64,000 bases of DNA from Escarpia spicata. Taxonomy: Eukaryota; Annelida; Polychaeta; Sabellida; Siboglinidae. The translations under genes and the position numbers were made by a program. Positions 37,401 through 46,450 of the stretch are shown in pieces (within the stretch, counting starts at the first letter, position 1; the number at the start of each line of letters is the position of its first letter). The notes under the pieces were generated by a model that was not told where the DNA came from, ran no database searches, and saw only the letters and a list, made by a program, of their open reading frames with translations. Location: assembly GCA_963995525.1 (NCBI GenBank), contig OZ023210.1:5718530-5782529 (forward strand), given 5' to 3'.

Positions 37401-40400
37401 TCTGCACCATGCAATGTGTAATGTGTATATCATTGTCTATAGCATTCTGCACCATGCAAGGTGTAATGTGTAGATCATTGTCTATAGCATTCTGCACCAT
37501 GCAAGGTGTAATGTGTATATCATTGTCTACAGCATTCTGCACCATGCAAGGTGTAATGTGTACATCATTGTCTATAGCATTCTGCATCATGCAAGGTGTA
37601 ATGTGTACATCACTGTCTATAGCATTCTGCACCATGCAAGGTGTAATGTGTACATCATTGTCTATAGCATTCTGCACCATGCAAGGTGTAAAGTGTACAT
37701 CATTGTCTACAGCATTCTGCACCATGCAAGGTGTAATGTGTACATCATTGTCTATAGCATTCTGCACCATGCAAGGTGTAATGTGTACATCATTGTCTAT
37801 AGCATTCTGCACCATGCAAGGTGTAATGTGTACATCATTGTCTATAGCATTTTGCACCATGCAAGGTGTAATGTGTATATCATTGTCTACAGCATTCTGC
37901 ACCATGCAAGGTGTAATGTGTACATCATTGTCTATAGCATTCTGCACCATGCAAAGTGTAATGTGTACATCATTGTCTATAGCATTCTGCACCATGCAAG
38001 GTGTAATGTGTACATCATTGTCTATAGCATTCTGCACCATGCATGGTGTAATGTGTACATCATTGTCTATAGCATTCTGCACCATGCAAGGTGTAATGTG
38101 TACATCATTGTCTATAGCATTCTGCACCATGCATGGTGTAATGTGTACATCATTGTCTATAGCATTCTGCACCATGCAAGGTGTAATGTGTACATCATTG
38201 TCTATAGCATTCTGCACCATGCAAAGTGTAATGTGTACATCATTGTCTACAGCATTCTGCATCATGCAAGGTGTAATGTGTACATCATTGTCTATAGCAT
38301 TCTGCACCATGCAAGGTGTAATGTGTACATCATTGTCTATAGCATTCTGCACCATGCAAGGTGTAATGTGTACATCATTGTCTATAGCATTCTGCACCAT
38401 GCAAGGTGTAATGTGTACATCATTGTCTATAGCATTCTGCATCATGCAAGGTGTAATGTGTACATCATTGTCTATAGCATTCTGCACCATGCAAGGTGTA
38501 ATGTGTACATCATTGTCTATAGCATTCTGCACCATGCAAGGTGTAATGTGTACATCATTGTCTATAGCATTCTGCACCATGCAAGGTGTAATGTGTACAT
38601 CATTGTCTATAGCATTCTGCACCATGCAAGGTGTAATGTGTACATCATTGTCTACAGCATTCTGCATCATGCAAGGTGTAATGTGTACATCATTGTCTAT
38701 AGCATTCTGCACCATGCAATGTGTAATGTGTATATCATTGTCTATAGCATTCTGCACCATGCAAGGTGTAATGTGTACATCATTGTCTATAGCATTCTGC
38801 ACCATGCAAGGTGTAATGTGTACATCATTGTCTACAGCATTCTGCACCATGCAAGGTGTAATGTGTACATCATTGTCTACAGCATTCTGCACCATGCAAG
38901 GTGTAATGTGTACATCATTGTCTATAGCATTCTGCACCATGCAAGGTGTAATGTGTACATCATTGTCTATAGCATTCTGCACCATGCAAGGTGTAATGTG
39001 TACATCATTGTCTATAGCATTCTGCACCATGCAAGGTGTAATGTGTACATCATTGTCTATAGCATTCTGCACCATGCAAGGTGTAATGTGTACATCATTG
39101 TCTATAGCATTCTGCACCATGCAAGGTGTAATGTGTACATCATTGTCTACAGCATTCTGCACCATGCAAGGTGTAATGTGTACATCATTGTCTACAGCAT
39201 TCTGCACCATGCAAAGTGTAATGTGTACATCATTGTCTATAGCATTCTGCACCATGCAAGGTGTAATGTGTACATCATTGTCTATAGCATTCTGCACCAT
39301 GCATGGTGTAATGTGTACATCATTGTCTATAGCATTCTGCACCATGCAAGGTGTAATGTGTACATCATTGTCTATAGCATTCTGCACCATGCAAGGTGTA
39401 ATGTGTACATCATTGTCTACAGCATTCTGCATCATGCAAGGTGTAATGTGTACATCATTGTCTATAGCATTCTGCACCATGCAAGGTGTAATGTGTACAT
39501 CATTGTCTACAGCATTCTGCATCATGCAAGGTGTAATGTGTACATCATTGTCTATAGCATTCTGCACCATGCAAGGTGTAATGTTTACATCATTGTCTAT
39601 AGCATTCTGCACCATGCAAGGTGTAATGTGTACATCATTGTCTATAGCATTCTGCACCATGCAAGGTGTAATGTGTACATCATTGTCTACAGCATTCTGC
39701 ACCATGCAAGGTGTAATGTGTACATCATTGTCTGTAGCATTCTGCACCATGCAAAGTGTAATGTGTACATCATTGTCTATAGCATTCTGCACCATGCAAG
39801 GTGTAATGTGTACATCATTGTCTATAGCATTCTGCACCATGCATGGTGTAATGTGTACATCATTGTCTATAGCATTCTGCACCATGCAAGGTGTAATGTG
39901 TACATCATTGTCTATAGCATTCTGCACCATGCAAAGTGTAATGTGTACATCATTGTCTACAGCATTCTGCATCATGCAAGGTGTAATGTGTACATCATTG
40001 TCTATAGCATTCTGCACCATGCAAGGTGTAATGTGTACATCATTGTCTATAGCATTCTGCACCATGCAAGGTGTAATGTGTACATCATTGTCTATAGCAT
40101 TCTGCACCATGCAAGGTGTAATGTGTACATCATTGTCTATAGCATTCTGCATCATGCAAGGTGTAATGTGTACATCATTGTCTATAGCATTCTGCACCAT
40201 GCAAGGTGTAATGTGTACATCATTGTCTATAGCATTCTGCACCATGCAAGGTGTAATGTGTACATCATTGTCTACAGCATTCTGCACCATGCAAGGTGTA
40301 ATGTGTACATCATTGTCTATAGCATTCTGCACCATGCAAGGTGTAATGTGTACATCATTGTCTATAGCATTCTGCACCATGCAAAGTGTAATGTGTACAT

Positions 40401-40839
40401 CATTGTCTATAGCATTCTGCACCATGCAAGGTGTAATGTGTACATCATTGTCTATAGCATTCTGCACCATGCAAGGTGTAATGTGTACATCATTGTCGTT
40501 ACACACACTTCCAGTATTGTGTATATGCTCTTTCACATTTTGCATATTTACATCTGAAGTGACATTATTTAACAGTGATTCGAAATGTGTTTTCCACATG
40601 GCGGATATGGAACGCGGGTTACTAGCACCGTTGACAGTAGAAGCATTAGGTAAAACTTTCTTGTACGTTTTGGACACATTTTTCCAAAAAGAAGCTTTAT
40701 CTTTAGTACGCATGGATTTAGCCATGGCATCTGCTCCAGCCATTTCTTCTCTTTGTTGACACTGATTGAGCAAATATGTAAAATGTAACCTAGTTCTTCG
40801 CATGAGTTCACATATTGGACCATGCTTGGGTTTTCCCAT
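34402..40839 (-). pseudogene. 2145-codon LINE ORF segment: linker + ~131 repeats + RT start
   Basis: A single open frame starts MGKPKHGPICELMRRTRLHF (linker), passes through about 131 copies of a 15-residue unit and emerges as DKLKSGEACGNDGLSAEHF, the first RT motif, before stopping after a deletion junction. The unit consensus DNDVHITPCMVQNAI equals the residues that precede the RT domain in this LINE (final unit ...CTVQNAIDKLK). The repeat therefore arose by in-frame amplification of an existing coding segment. The product could not be an active RT because the catalytic part is lost. Confidence 0.85.
34600..40497. repeat. 45-bp minisatellite, ~131 copies, in frame within a LINE ORF
   Basis: Plus-strand unit atgtgtacatcattgtctat + agcattctgcaccatgcaag + gtgta. 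The period is exactly 45 bp with almost no indels over 5.9 kb. Variants sit at a few fixed sites: tctat/tctac (Ile/Val), acc/atc (Val/Met), caagg/caaag (Pro/Leu), caagg/catgg, tacatc/tatatc. Both strands remain open (2145 codons minus, 2078 plus) because the unit lacks stops in several frames. Confidence 0.98.
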
Positions 40840-41149
40840 ATTACGCCACAGAACATAGGAATTTCTGGCTTAAGTGTGTGCCTCCTTTACATAATCGTTC
40901 CAGCCAGGGACAATATAATCATGACACAATATTTTTTACATGTACTGATAGTTTCAAGACTGGATTCCTGAAATGCAGTGCTTATATCATCAAACAGTTT
41001 ATCGATGTCACATATTTGCTGTCTGTTTGAGCAATCAATGTTAAGGCATGTAAATGATTCTGGGATTGCTACTTTGTCCAGATGTACAGCAGTACTCTTT
41101 CCACATTCTCGGATATTATAATATGGTGATTTAGACCATTTAAAAATAG

Positions 41150-41694
41150 GAAATTTTTTATCAGCACACTTTGCCGCAGATACATTGTCTTGACTTTCTG
41201 CAGTTACAAAAATTGAAGATAGCAAGTCCTACAGGGAGATAATCCGAACTAGGGCATTTATCTAAAATATGTAGATCAGTGATCTTTGAGTGAACACTAT
41301 GCGAACAAATAAAGTGATCTAACCACGAGGTACAATTGTGAGCATCACTCACATAAGTATACGTATTGCAAGTTCAACCAAAGTTTTCATAATTTGAGAT
41401 TACCAGACCAATTGTGTCACTCATATCAATTAGCTCCGCTTCAAAACGAGTGTTTAAAGCATCATTAAAATCACCAGTTATAACAATATTGTTGATGTCT
41501 TTTTCCTCTATTGTTGAGGCAATTTTACCCAAATAATTACAGAACTCTTCATAGTGGTCAGGTGATTGGTAAGGTCGGTATACATTTAGGAGAAACAATT
41601 TACCATCCTTAGTATCAATGTTAATTCCCAGTAACCTGACATCTTGAACGTAAAATATGTTGCATGCATGAGATATAGTTTTCCTCCACAGCAC
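41150..41694 (-). pseudogene. LINE endonuclease (EN) domain fragment
   Basis: Minus-strand frames give WRKTISHACNIFYVQDVRLL, LLNVYRPYQSPDHYEEFCNY, the catalytic ITGDFND motif, a T-S-WLDHFICS block and SDYLPV in place of the usual SDHxP. The Asp-for-His-like change (SDY) and frameshifts near 41365 and 41220 point to loss of function. Confidence 0.8.
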
Positions 41695-41996
41695 ACCTAC
41701 ACCGCCATAAGGACGTCCAACCTACACCGCCATAAGGACGTCCAACCTACACCGCCATAAGGACGTCCAACCTACACCGCCATAAGGACGTCCAACCTAC
41801 ACCGCCATAAGGACGTCCAACCTACACCGCCATAAGGCGTCCAACCTACACCGCCATAAGGACGTCCAACCTACACCGCCATAAGGACGTCCAACCTACA
41901 CCGCCATAAGGACGTCCAACCTACACCGCCATAAGGACGTCCAACCTACACCGCCATAAGGACGTCCAACCTACACCGCCATAAGGCGTCCAACCT
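41694..41996. repeat. 25-bp minisatellite, ~12 copies, in the LINE EN region
   Basis: Unit acctacaccgccataaggac + gtcca, with two copies shortened to 23 bp. On the minus strand one unit reads GRPYGGVGV, which continues into LWRKTI, so the unit is the EN GGVGVLW motif multiplied. The array ends 30 bp before an assembly gap. Confidence 0.96.
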
Positions 41997-42027
41997 GAAG
42001 GTTGAGTTGGTCATTCATAGCACTAAC

Positions 42028-42227
42028 NNNNNNNNNNNNNNNNNNNNNNNNNNNNNNNNNNNNNNNNNNNNNNNNNNNNNNNNNNNNNNNNNNNNNNNNN
42101 NNNNNNNNNNNNNNNNNNNNNNNNNNNNNNNNNNNNNNNNNNNNNNNNNNNNNNNNNNNNNNNNNNNNNNNNNNNNNNNNNNNNNNNNNNNNNNNNNNNN
42201 NNNNNNNNNNNNNNNNNNNNNNNNNNN
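42028..42227. other. Assembly gap, 200 N
   Basis: Exactly 200 N, a common placeholder size, beside a tandem repeat. True length and order across it are unknown. Confidence 0.98.
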
Positions 42228-42589
42228 ACTTTTATTAAACCGACTGCGAATATTGTTTAAACTACTAATTTAACACAAACGAATTTGAGGCAGCTTCAAT
42301 AGATAAATGTATAATTTATTAATTACACTCACATTTCGTGGTTAACTACTGTATTAATAATTATATTTTTTGCAGAAATATAATATATAAAATTAGTATT
42401 TGAGATTGTACTATTATGTGAAAGTGTTTTGAAAATCTAAATACTAGTCAAGTGTACTTGAATGCAAATATTTGACAGTTCGACATTGTGGTTGTCGTAT
42501 CATATTTCGATGCAACGTTGGGAAAATGTTCGTTGAATTTGTCATCCATAATTTTCGCACTTTCGAACTTCTGAAAACTGAAGAAATTT
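42228..42589. other. AT-rich, possibly inverted LINE linker
   Basis: No gene. The minus strand at ~42470-42540 reads KFNEHFPNVASKYDTTTT, like the region before RT in the LINE just downstream, but in the opposite orientation. Confidence 0.35.
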
Positions 42590-44170
42590 ATCGGGCGAAA
42601 CAAACCAGAAAATGTGTCTTTTAAGTTGCCAAATATGACGATTGAATTTGTTCTTAAACAGCTACGAAATATGTCAGCGGTAAAAGCAACAGGACTTGAT
42701 GGCATCAGTTGTAAACTACTAAAACTGAGTGCTGAAATCATTGCACCGCACATAGTCAACAAGACGCACTTTCCACAATCTTGGAAGAAGGCCAGAGTGG
42801 TTCCACTATACAAAAGCTGAGACTCAAACGACGTCATGAGTTATAGACCGATATCGGTCTTGCCTATTATGTTTAAACTTCTGGAACGACACATGCACGA
42901 CCATTTATATGCCTACCTTATAGGGTTTAAATTACTGCTAGACGAGCAATCCGGCTTTAGAGAGAATCGGTTATGTGAAACCGTATTGCTTAAGCTGACC
43001 GATAATTTTCTGAGCAACATTGACAAAGGCAACTTGGGTGGTATGGTATTAGTCGATCTGAGAAAGGCCTTTTGACTTGGTTGACCATGATCTGATTTTA
43101 ATGAAACTAGAGTTGTATGGTTGCCATGAAAATGAGCTAGCCTGGTTCTGATCTTATCTTAGCGAACGCTACCAACGCGTGAAATATGACATTGTATTGT
43201 CAGACACTCTTCCGATAACGATAGGTGTGCCGCAAGGCTCAATACTTGGACCTTTGCTTTTTAGTATTCATGAACGATGCCATTCTCGAAGTAACAAACA
43301 CGCGGATTGACATGTATGCTGATGACTCGACACTATTTACGGCCGGCAAATGTGTTACAGACATAAACCGGTCATTAACAACTCACTCCAAACCTTTGTA
43401 CAACTGGATAAACGAAAATCGAATGATTCTAAACGCCGATAAGACAGCGTGCATGCTACTTGGCACCAGACAGAAATTACAACGTGCAAGTCCGAACTTC
43501 TGCGTACATGGCAACAACTGTATCGTGACACCCGTCCAGACCCACATATTACGTCGACAGTAACGTAATCTGGAATGCACAAAGCTAAGCTCCAAGTTGT
43601 GCAGTCGGTTGTATTTGTTCAACTAAGTGAAACGCTTAATGCCCCTACGTGCATGGAAACTGTAATTCTCAGGGACGTTGCAACCGTTGACTGACTACGG
43701 CCGCGACATATGCGGCAGTTGCGGACGCGTTTTGATGTCGTACGTTCATACGATGATGAAGCAGTATGCATGTGTAATGTTGAATGTGAAAGACCGGCGA
43801 CAAGTTACAACAGTGACACTATTTCGTTCTTTAGGATGGTTGCCAATCGATGTTCGCATACGTTACTTCACTGCCACAGTAATGTATAATATCATGCACG
43901 GGCAAGCCCCAGCTATCTTTACAGACCTATTCATATTAAACAGTATGTTGTACATGACCATCACACCCGCGGCTGCTCAAACATTCGTGTTCACAATTAC
44001 AACCTGGCCATATGCCAGCGCACATTTAATTATTGGGGTGCGAAACTATTGGACGGTATCCCGGAATCTATACACAATGCTAATAGGGTAGATACTTTTA
44101 AAACAGTCTTTCTAAAATTTCTCAAGAAGGATATATACAACTGTTCACACTTTTTTAATTGATATGCCTG
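42590..44170 (+). mobile_element. LINE fragment (CR1/L2-like), plus strand, degenerate
   Basis: RT motifs in order: SAVKATGLDGISCKLLKLSA, SYRPISVLPIMFKLLERHMH, DEQSGFRENRLCETVLLKL, MVLVDLRKAF then DLVDHDLILMKLE in another frame, TIGVPQGSILGPLLF and IDMYADDSTLF. The C-terminal domain follows (DRRQVTTVTLFRSLGWLPID, GAKLLDGIPESIHNANRVDT), ending near 44160. Frameshifts and stops at ~42820, 43073, 43150, 43260, 43560 and ~43950. The 5' part was lost towards the gap. Confidence 0.88.
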
Positions 44171-44504
44171 AATGACTGTTTACTTTTAAATGGTAAATAA
44201 ATTCATCTTGATTTTATTTACTATTATTATTGACTTCAATCTTTATGTCTAGAATTGGTAAATTGATTCATGATGTTGTTTTATTTGTAGTGTCATATTA
44301 ATCATTTATTATTTAGTTAATTCATTTTAGTTATTTTTTAAATGTATTATTATTTATATTGTTATTGTTGTGAATTGTATATTTTATCAAAAACTGTGTA
44401 AATTTTGATGTAAGAATGTAGTGTGAGATGGCCCATTGAAAATCACGATATAACGTGGCATGGTCACCATTATAAAATAACGTTTTTACAACTACAAATA
44501 TGAG
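44171..44504. other. AT-rich LINE 3' flank
   Basis: AT-rich sequence after the LINE C terminus, probably its 3' UTR. No gene. Confidence 0.4.
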
Positions 44505-44560
44505 GATCATTATTTTCCCTGTCTTATTTTTCTGTCAGACTAAGGCACCATGAGACTCGG

Positions 44561-45030
44561 TGTCGCGCTTACATTTATCCGGGCGTTAAATTATATCCGG
44601 GTGACATTTCTGCGCGTGCGCGTATCTAGGGGAATGCATTTAGCACTAGCTACGACTTTCGCGTTTTTATTTATCTGGGCGTTATGTATGCTTATATATA
44701 TATATATTTACATATATGTCTGTATATATATATATATATATAAATTATAAAATGTTTGCTTCCCACAGTCAGAAACAATTTCTGTCATAAAACAGTTGCC
44801 TATCCACGCACACGCCACGTGACATACTCTTATACTTGGTCACAAATCTGAAACAGCAAATTATAATTATGTACTCTAACTACAACGCTACGACAACAAA
44901 CGAATTTTTTTTAACTATGGGATATTATTTATCACTGCGTGATCTACTGGTGCCAAATATCATGCCTTACATATGCATATAAGCATCACCCGGATAACAT
45001 TTAACGCTTGGATAAATGTAAGCGCGACAT
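44561..45030. mobile_element. MITE with ~45-bp TIRs and TCGG target duplication
   Basis: Starts tgtcgcgcttacatttatcc and ends ggataaatgtaagcgcgaca; inverted identity continues, with mismatches, to tatccgggtga. TCGG at 44557-44560 and 45031-45034 is a direct repeat. Copy A shows the empty site (ggctcggtacaaag, ~20690). 470 bp, no coding capacity, central (TA)n. Confidence 0.88.
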
Positions 45031-46190
45031 CGGTACAAAATCTGACCTGTTTAAATGCCTGGAAGACCAGGTGCCGCACAATGACGGTGGCTGCTCGCAG
45101 GGGAAATCTCACATGATCCCCATTGACGGCGCAGCTCTTATTATAGCATCCTCAAGCATGCAATGTGAAGCGGCGGACACCAGGATGCTGTTGCATGCTC
45201 CAGATGGTGTCAAGCAAGGAAGACTGAGGATAATTGTACGAACTGTTGGCACTGACGTTGTCGTGTTTGCTGTCAGTGTTGCTCGCTGACTTGGCTGTGA
45301 AAGACGTGTGATAGCAATCGGCATTGGAAATTAATATCGATACGTCGATGCAACTGCTATTGCACACGTGCTTGGTCTTGACAAGTACAACACGTTACCT
45401 GTCTTCCATGTACTGAAAGGGTGTGATGTCAAAACGTGTTTCGTTGAAAGAGGTAAACGCACGGCTTGGGCATCATGGAATGCTTTCAGTGATGTAACGC
45501 CTGCGCTTTATGCTCTTGCATCTTGTCCGTGGAGAGATAGCATGAGAGAAGTTCTTCCAACCATCGAGAGGTACTTTGTTGTACTGATGGGTGTGATGTC
45601 AAAACGTGTTTCGTTGAAAGAGGTAAACGCACGGCTTGGGCATCATGGAATGCTTTCAGTGATGTAACGCCTGCGCTTTATGCTCTTACATCTTGTCCGT
45701 GGAGAGATAGCATGAGAGAAGTTCTTCCAACCATCGAGAGGTACTTTGTTGTACTGTAGGCCGGGGCAGTTCTGAGACGACGACGTGAACAGCGCCAGAG
45801 AGATCCTCTGCACGCAGAAAAGGAGATAAAAAATATCACTAACGTAGGTTACCAGGGTGTCCACGTCTGAGGAAAGGCCCTGCTGGAAGCACAACACTTG
45901 CCTAGGTCAGTAGATTTCGGCTGGACTCGAAAGGAGGACTTGCCTGAATGTGAGGTGCAGTGGATGACACTGCCATCTGCAGGCACAGCTTGCCGTGCGA
46001 TCATCAAGTGTGGCTGTACGAAATACTGCAGAGGACACTGTCGATGTTTAAAAGCCAACTTGTGCTGCACAAAGCTGTGCAAATACGTCGGATGTCAGCG
46101 GGATGTCAGCGGGATGTCAGCGGGATGTGTGACATGTTGGGGAATCCTTGCTGTGGATTTAGAAAGACATCATTATCATGCCAATAATCT
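45031..46190 (+). pseudogene. Broken gene for FEN/PIN-like + CXC protein, copy B
   Basis: Frames give TKSDLFKCLEDQVPHNDGG, MQCEAADTRMLLHAPDGVKQ, VRTVGTDVVVFAVSV, LPVFHVLKGCDVKTCF, ERGKRTAWASWNAFSDV and finally CGCTKYCRGHCRCLKANLCC with TKLCKYVGC. The last is a tesmin/TSO1-type CXC repeat pattern. The EAD/TDVVV/GCD/GKRTA series resembles the acidic active-site and helical elements of FEN/PIN-fold nucleases (inference). Copy B is better preserved than A but is broken by a frameshift at ~45290, a 170-bp duplication, stops, and a 3' run of ggatgtcagc repeats (46094-46127). An ATG at 45008 lies in the MITE and is not its start. Confidence 0.65.
45421..45760 (+). repeat. 170-bp tandem duplication in CXC pseudogene B
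   Basis: 45421-45590 is repeated at 45591-45760 with about one mismatch (gctcttgca/gctcttaca). It covers the GCD...GKRTAW block. 170 is not a multiple of three, so it shifts the frame. Absent from copy A. Confidence 0.95.
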
Positions 46191-46375
46191 AATGTATGGA
46201 GTGACATTACACGTTTTAGAGAATATCTAAGTAACACCTTTAACGTCGTCGCATCAAATAGCCCACGTTTTTACATCAACTTTATGGTTCTAGGATATGT
46301 CGTCTGAAGATACGGGAATAACATGCGTTGCCAGGCGACATCTTTCAAAATGGCGAATATATGAAAGTCAATGAA

Positions 46376-46450
46376 CATAACATAACATAACATAACATAA
46401 CATAACATAACATAACATAACATAACATAACATAACATAACATAACATAA
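46376..46450. repeat. (CATAA)15 microsatellite = LINE 3' tail
   Basis: Fifteen perfect pentamers at the exact 3' boundary of the LINE; the left flank (gaaagtcaatgaa) continues the host arm sequence. Confidence 0.98.

Larger units (their letters stand above)
33465..41996 (-). mobile_element. Decayed LINE carrying two internal minisatellites
   Basis: One minus-strand LINE reads from high to low coordinates. An endonuclease (EN) domain fragment (41.15-41.69 kb; NIVITGDFNDALNTRFEAEL, LDHFICSH, SDYLPV) is followed by the EN-RT linker (40.52-41.0 kb; WKTHFESLLNN). The ~131-copy 45-bp array follows, then RT start KLKSGEACGNDGLSAEHFIH. RT middle (TIQHHVLIQRLLDLD), GAPQGCVLSPVLFSLY and LLKYADDTALVGC (34.11-34.28 kb) come next, then a C-terminal thumb region (33.5-34.08 kb). 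A deletion joins RT start to RT middle near 34440, removing the SAAFD-type aspartate region; further frameshifts follow. It belongs to the jockey/CR1/Rex group of LINEs by motif style; the exact clade is undetermined. Confidence 0.85.

Noticed and set aside
34600..40497. CRISPR-like regular array
   Set aside because: Units are contiguous with no unique spacers and sit inside a LINE ORF of an animal genome.
34523..40759. Very long plus-strand open frame over the 45-bp array
   Set aside because: It is the antisense shadow of the repeat; the flanking real LINE coding sequence is on the minus strand.
45008..45030. ATG as start of the CXC gene
   Set aside because: It lies within the MITE; copy A shows that the reading continues upstream without this sequence.
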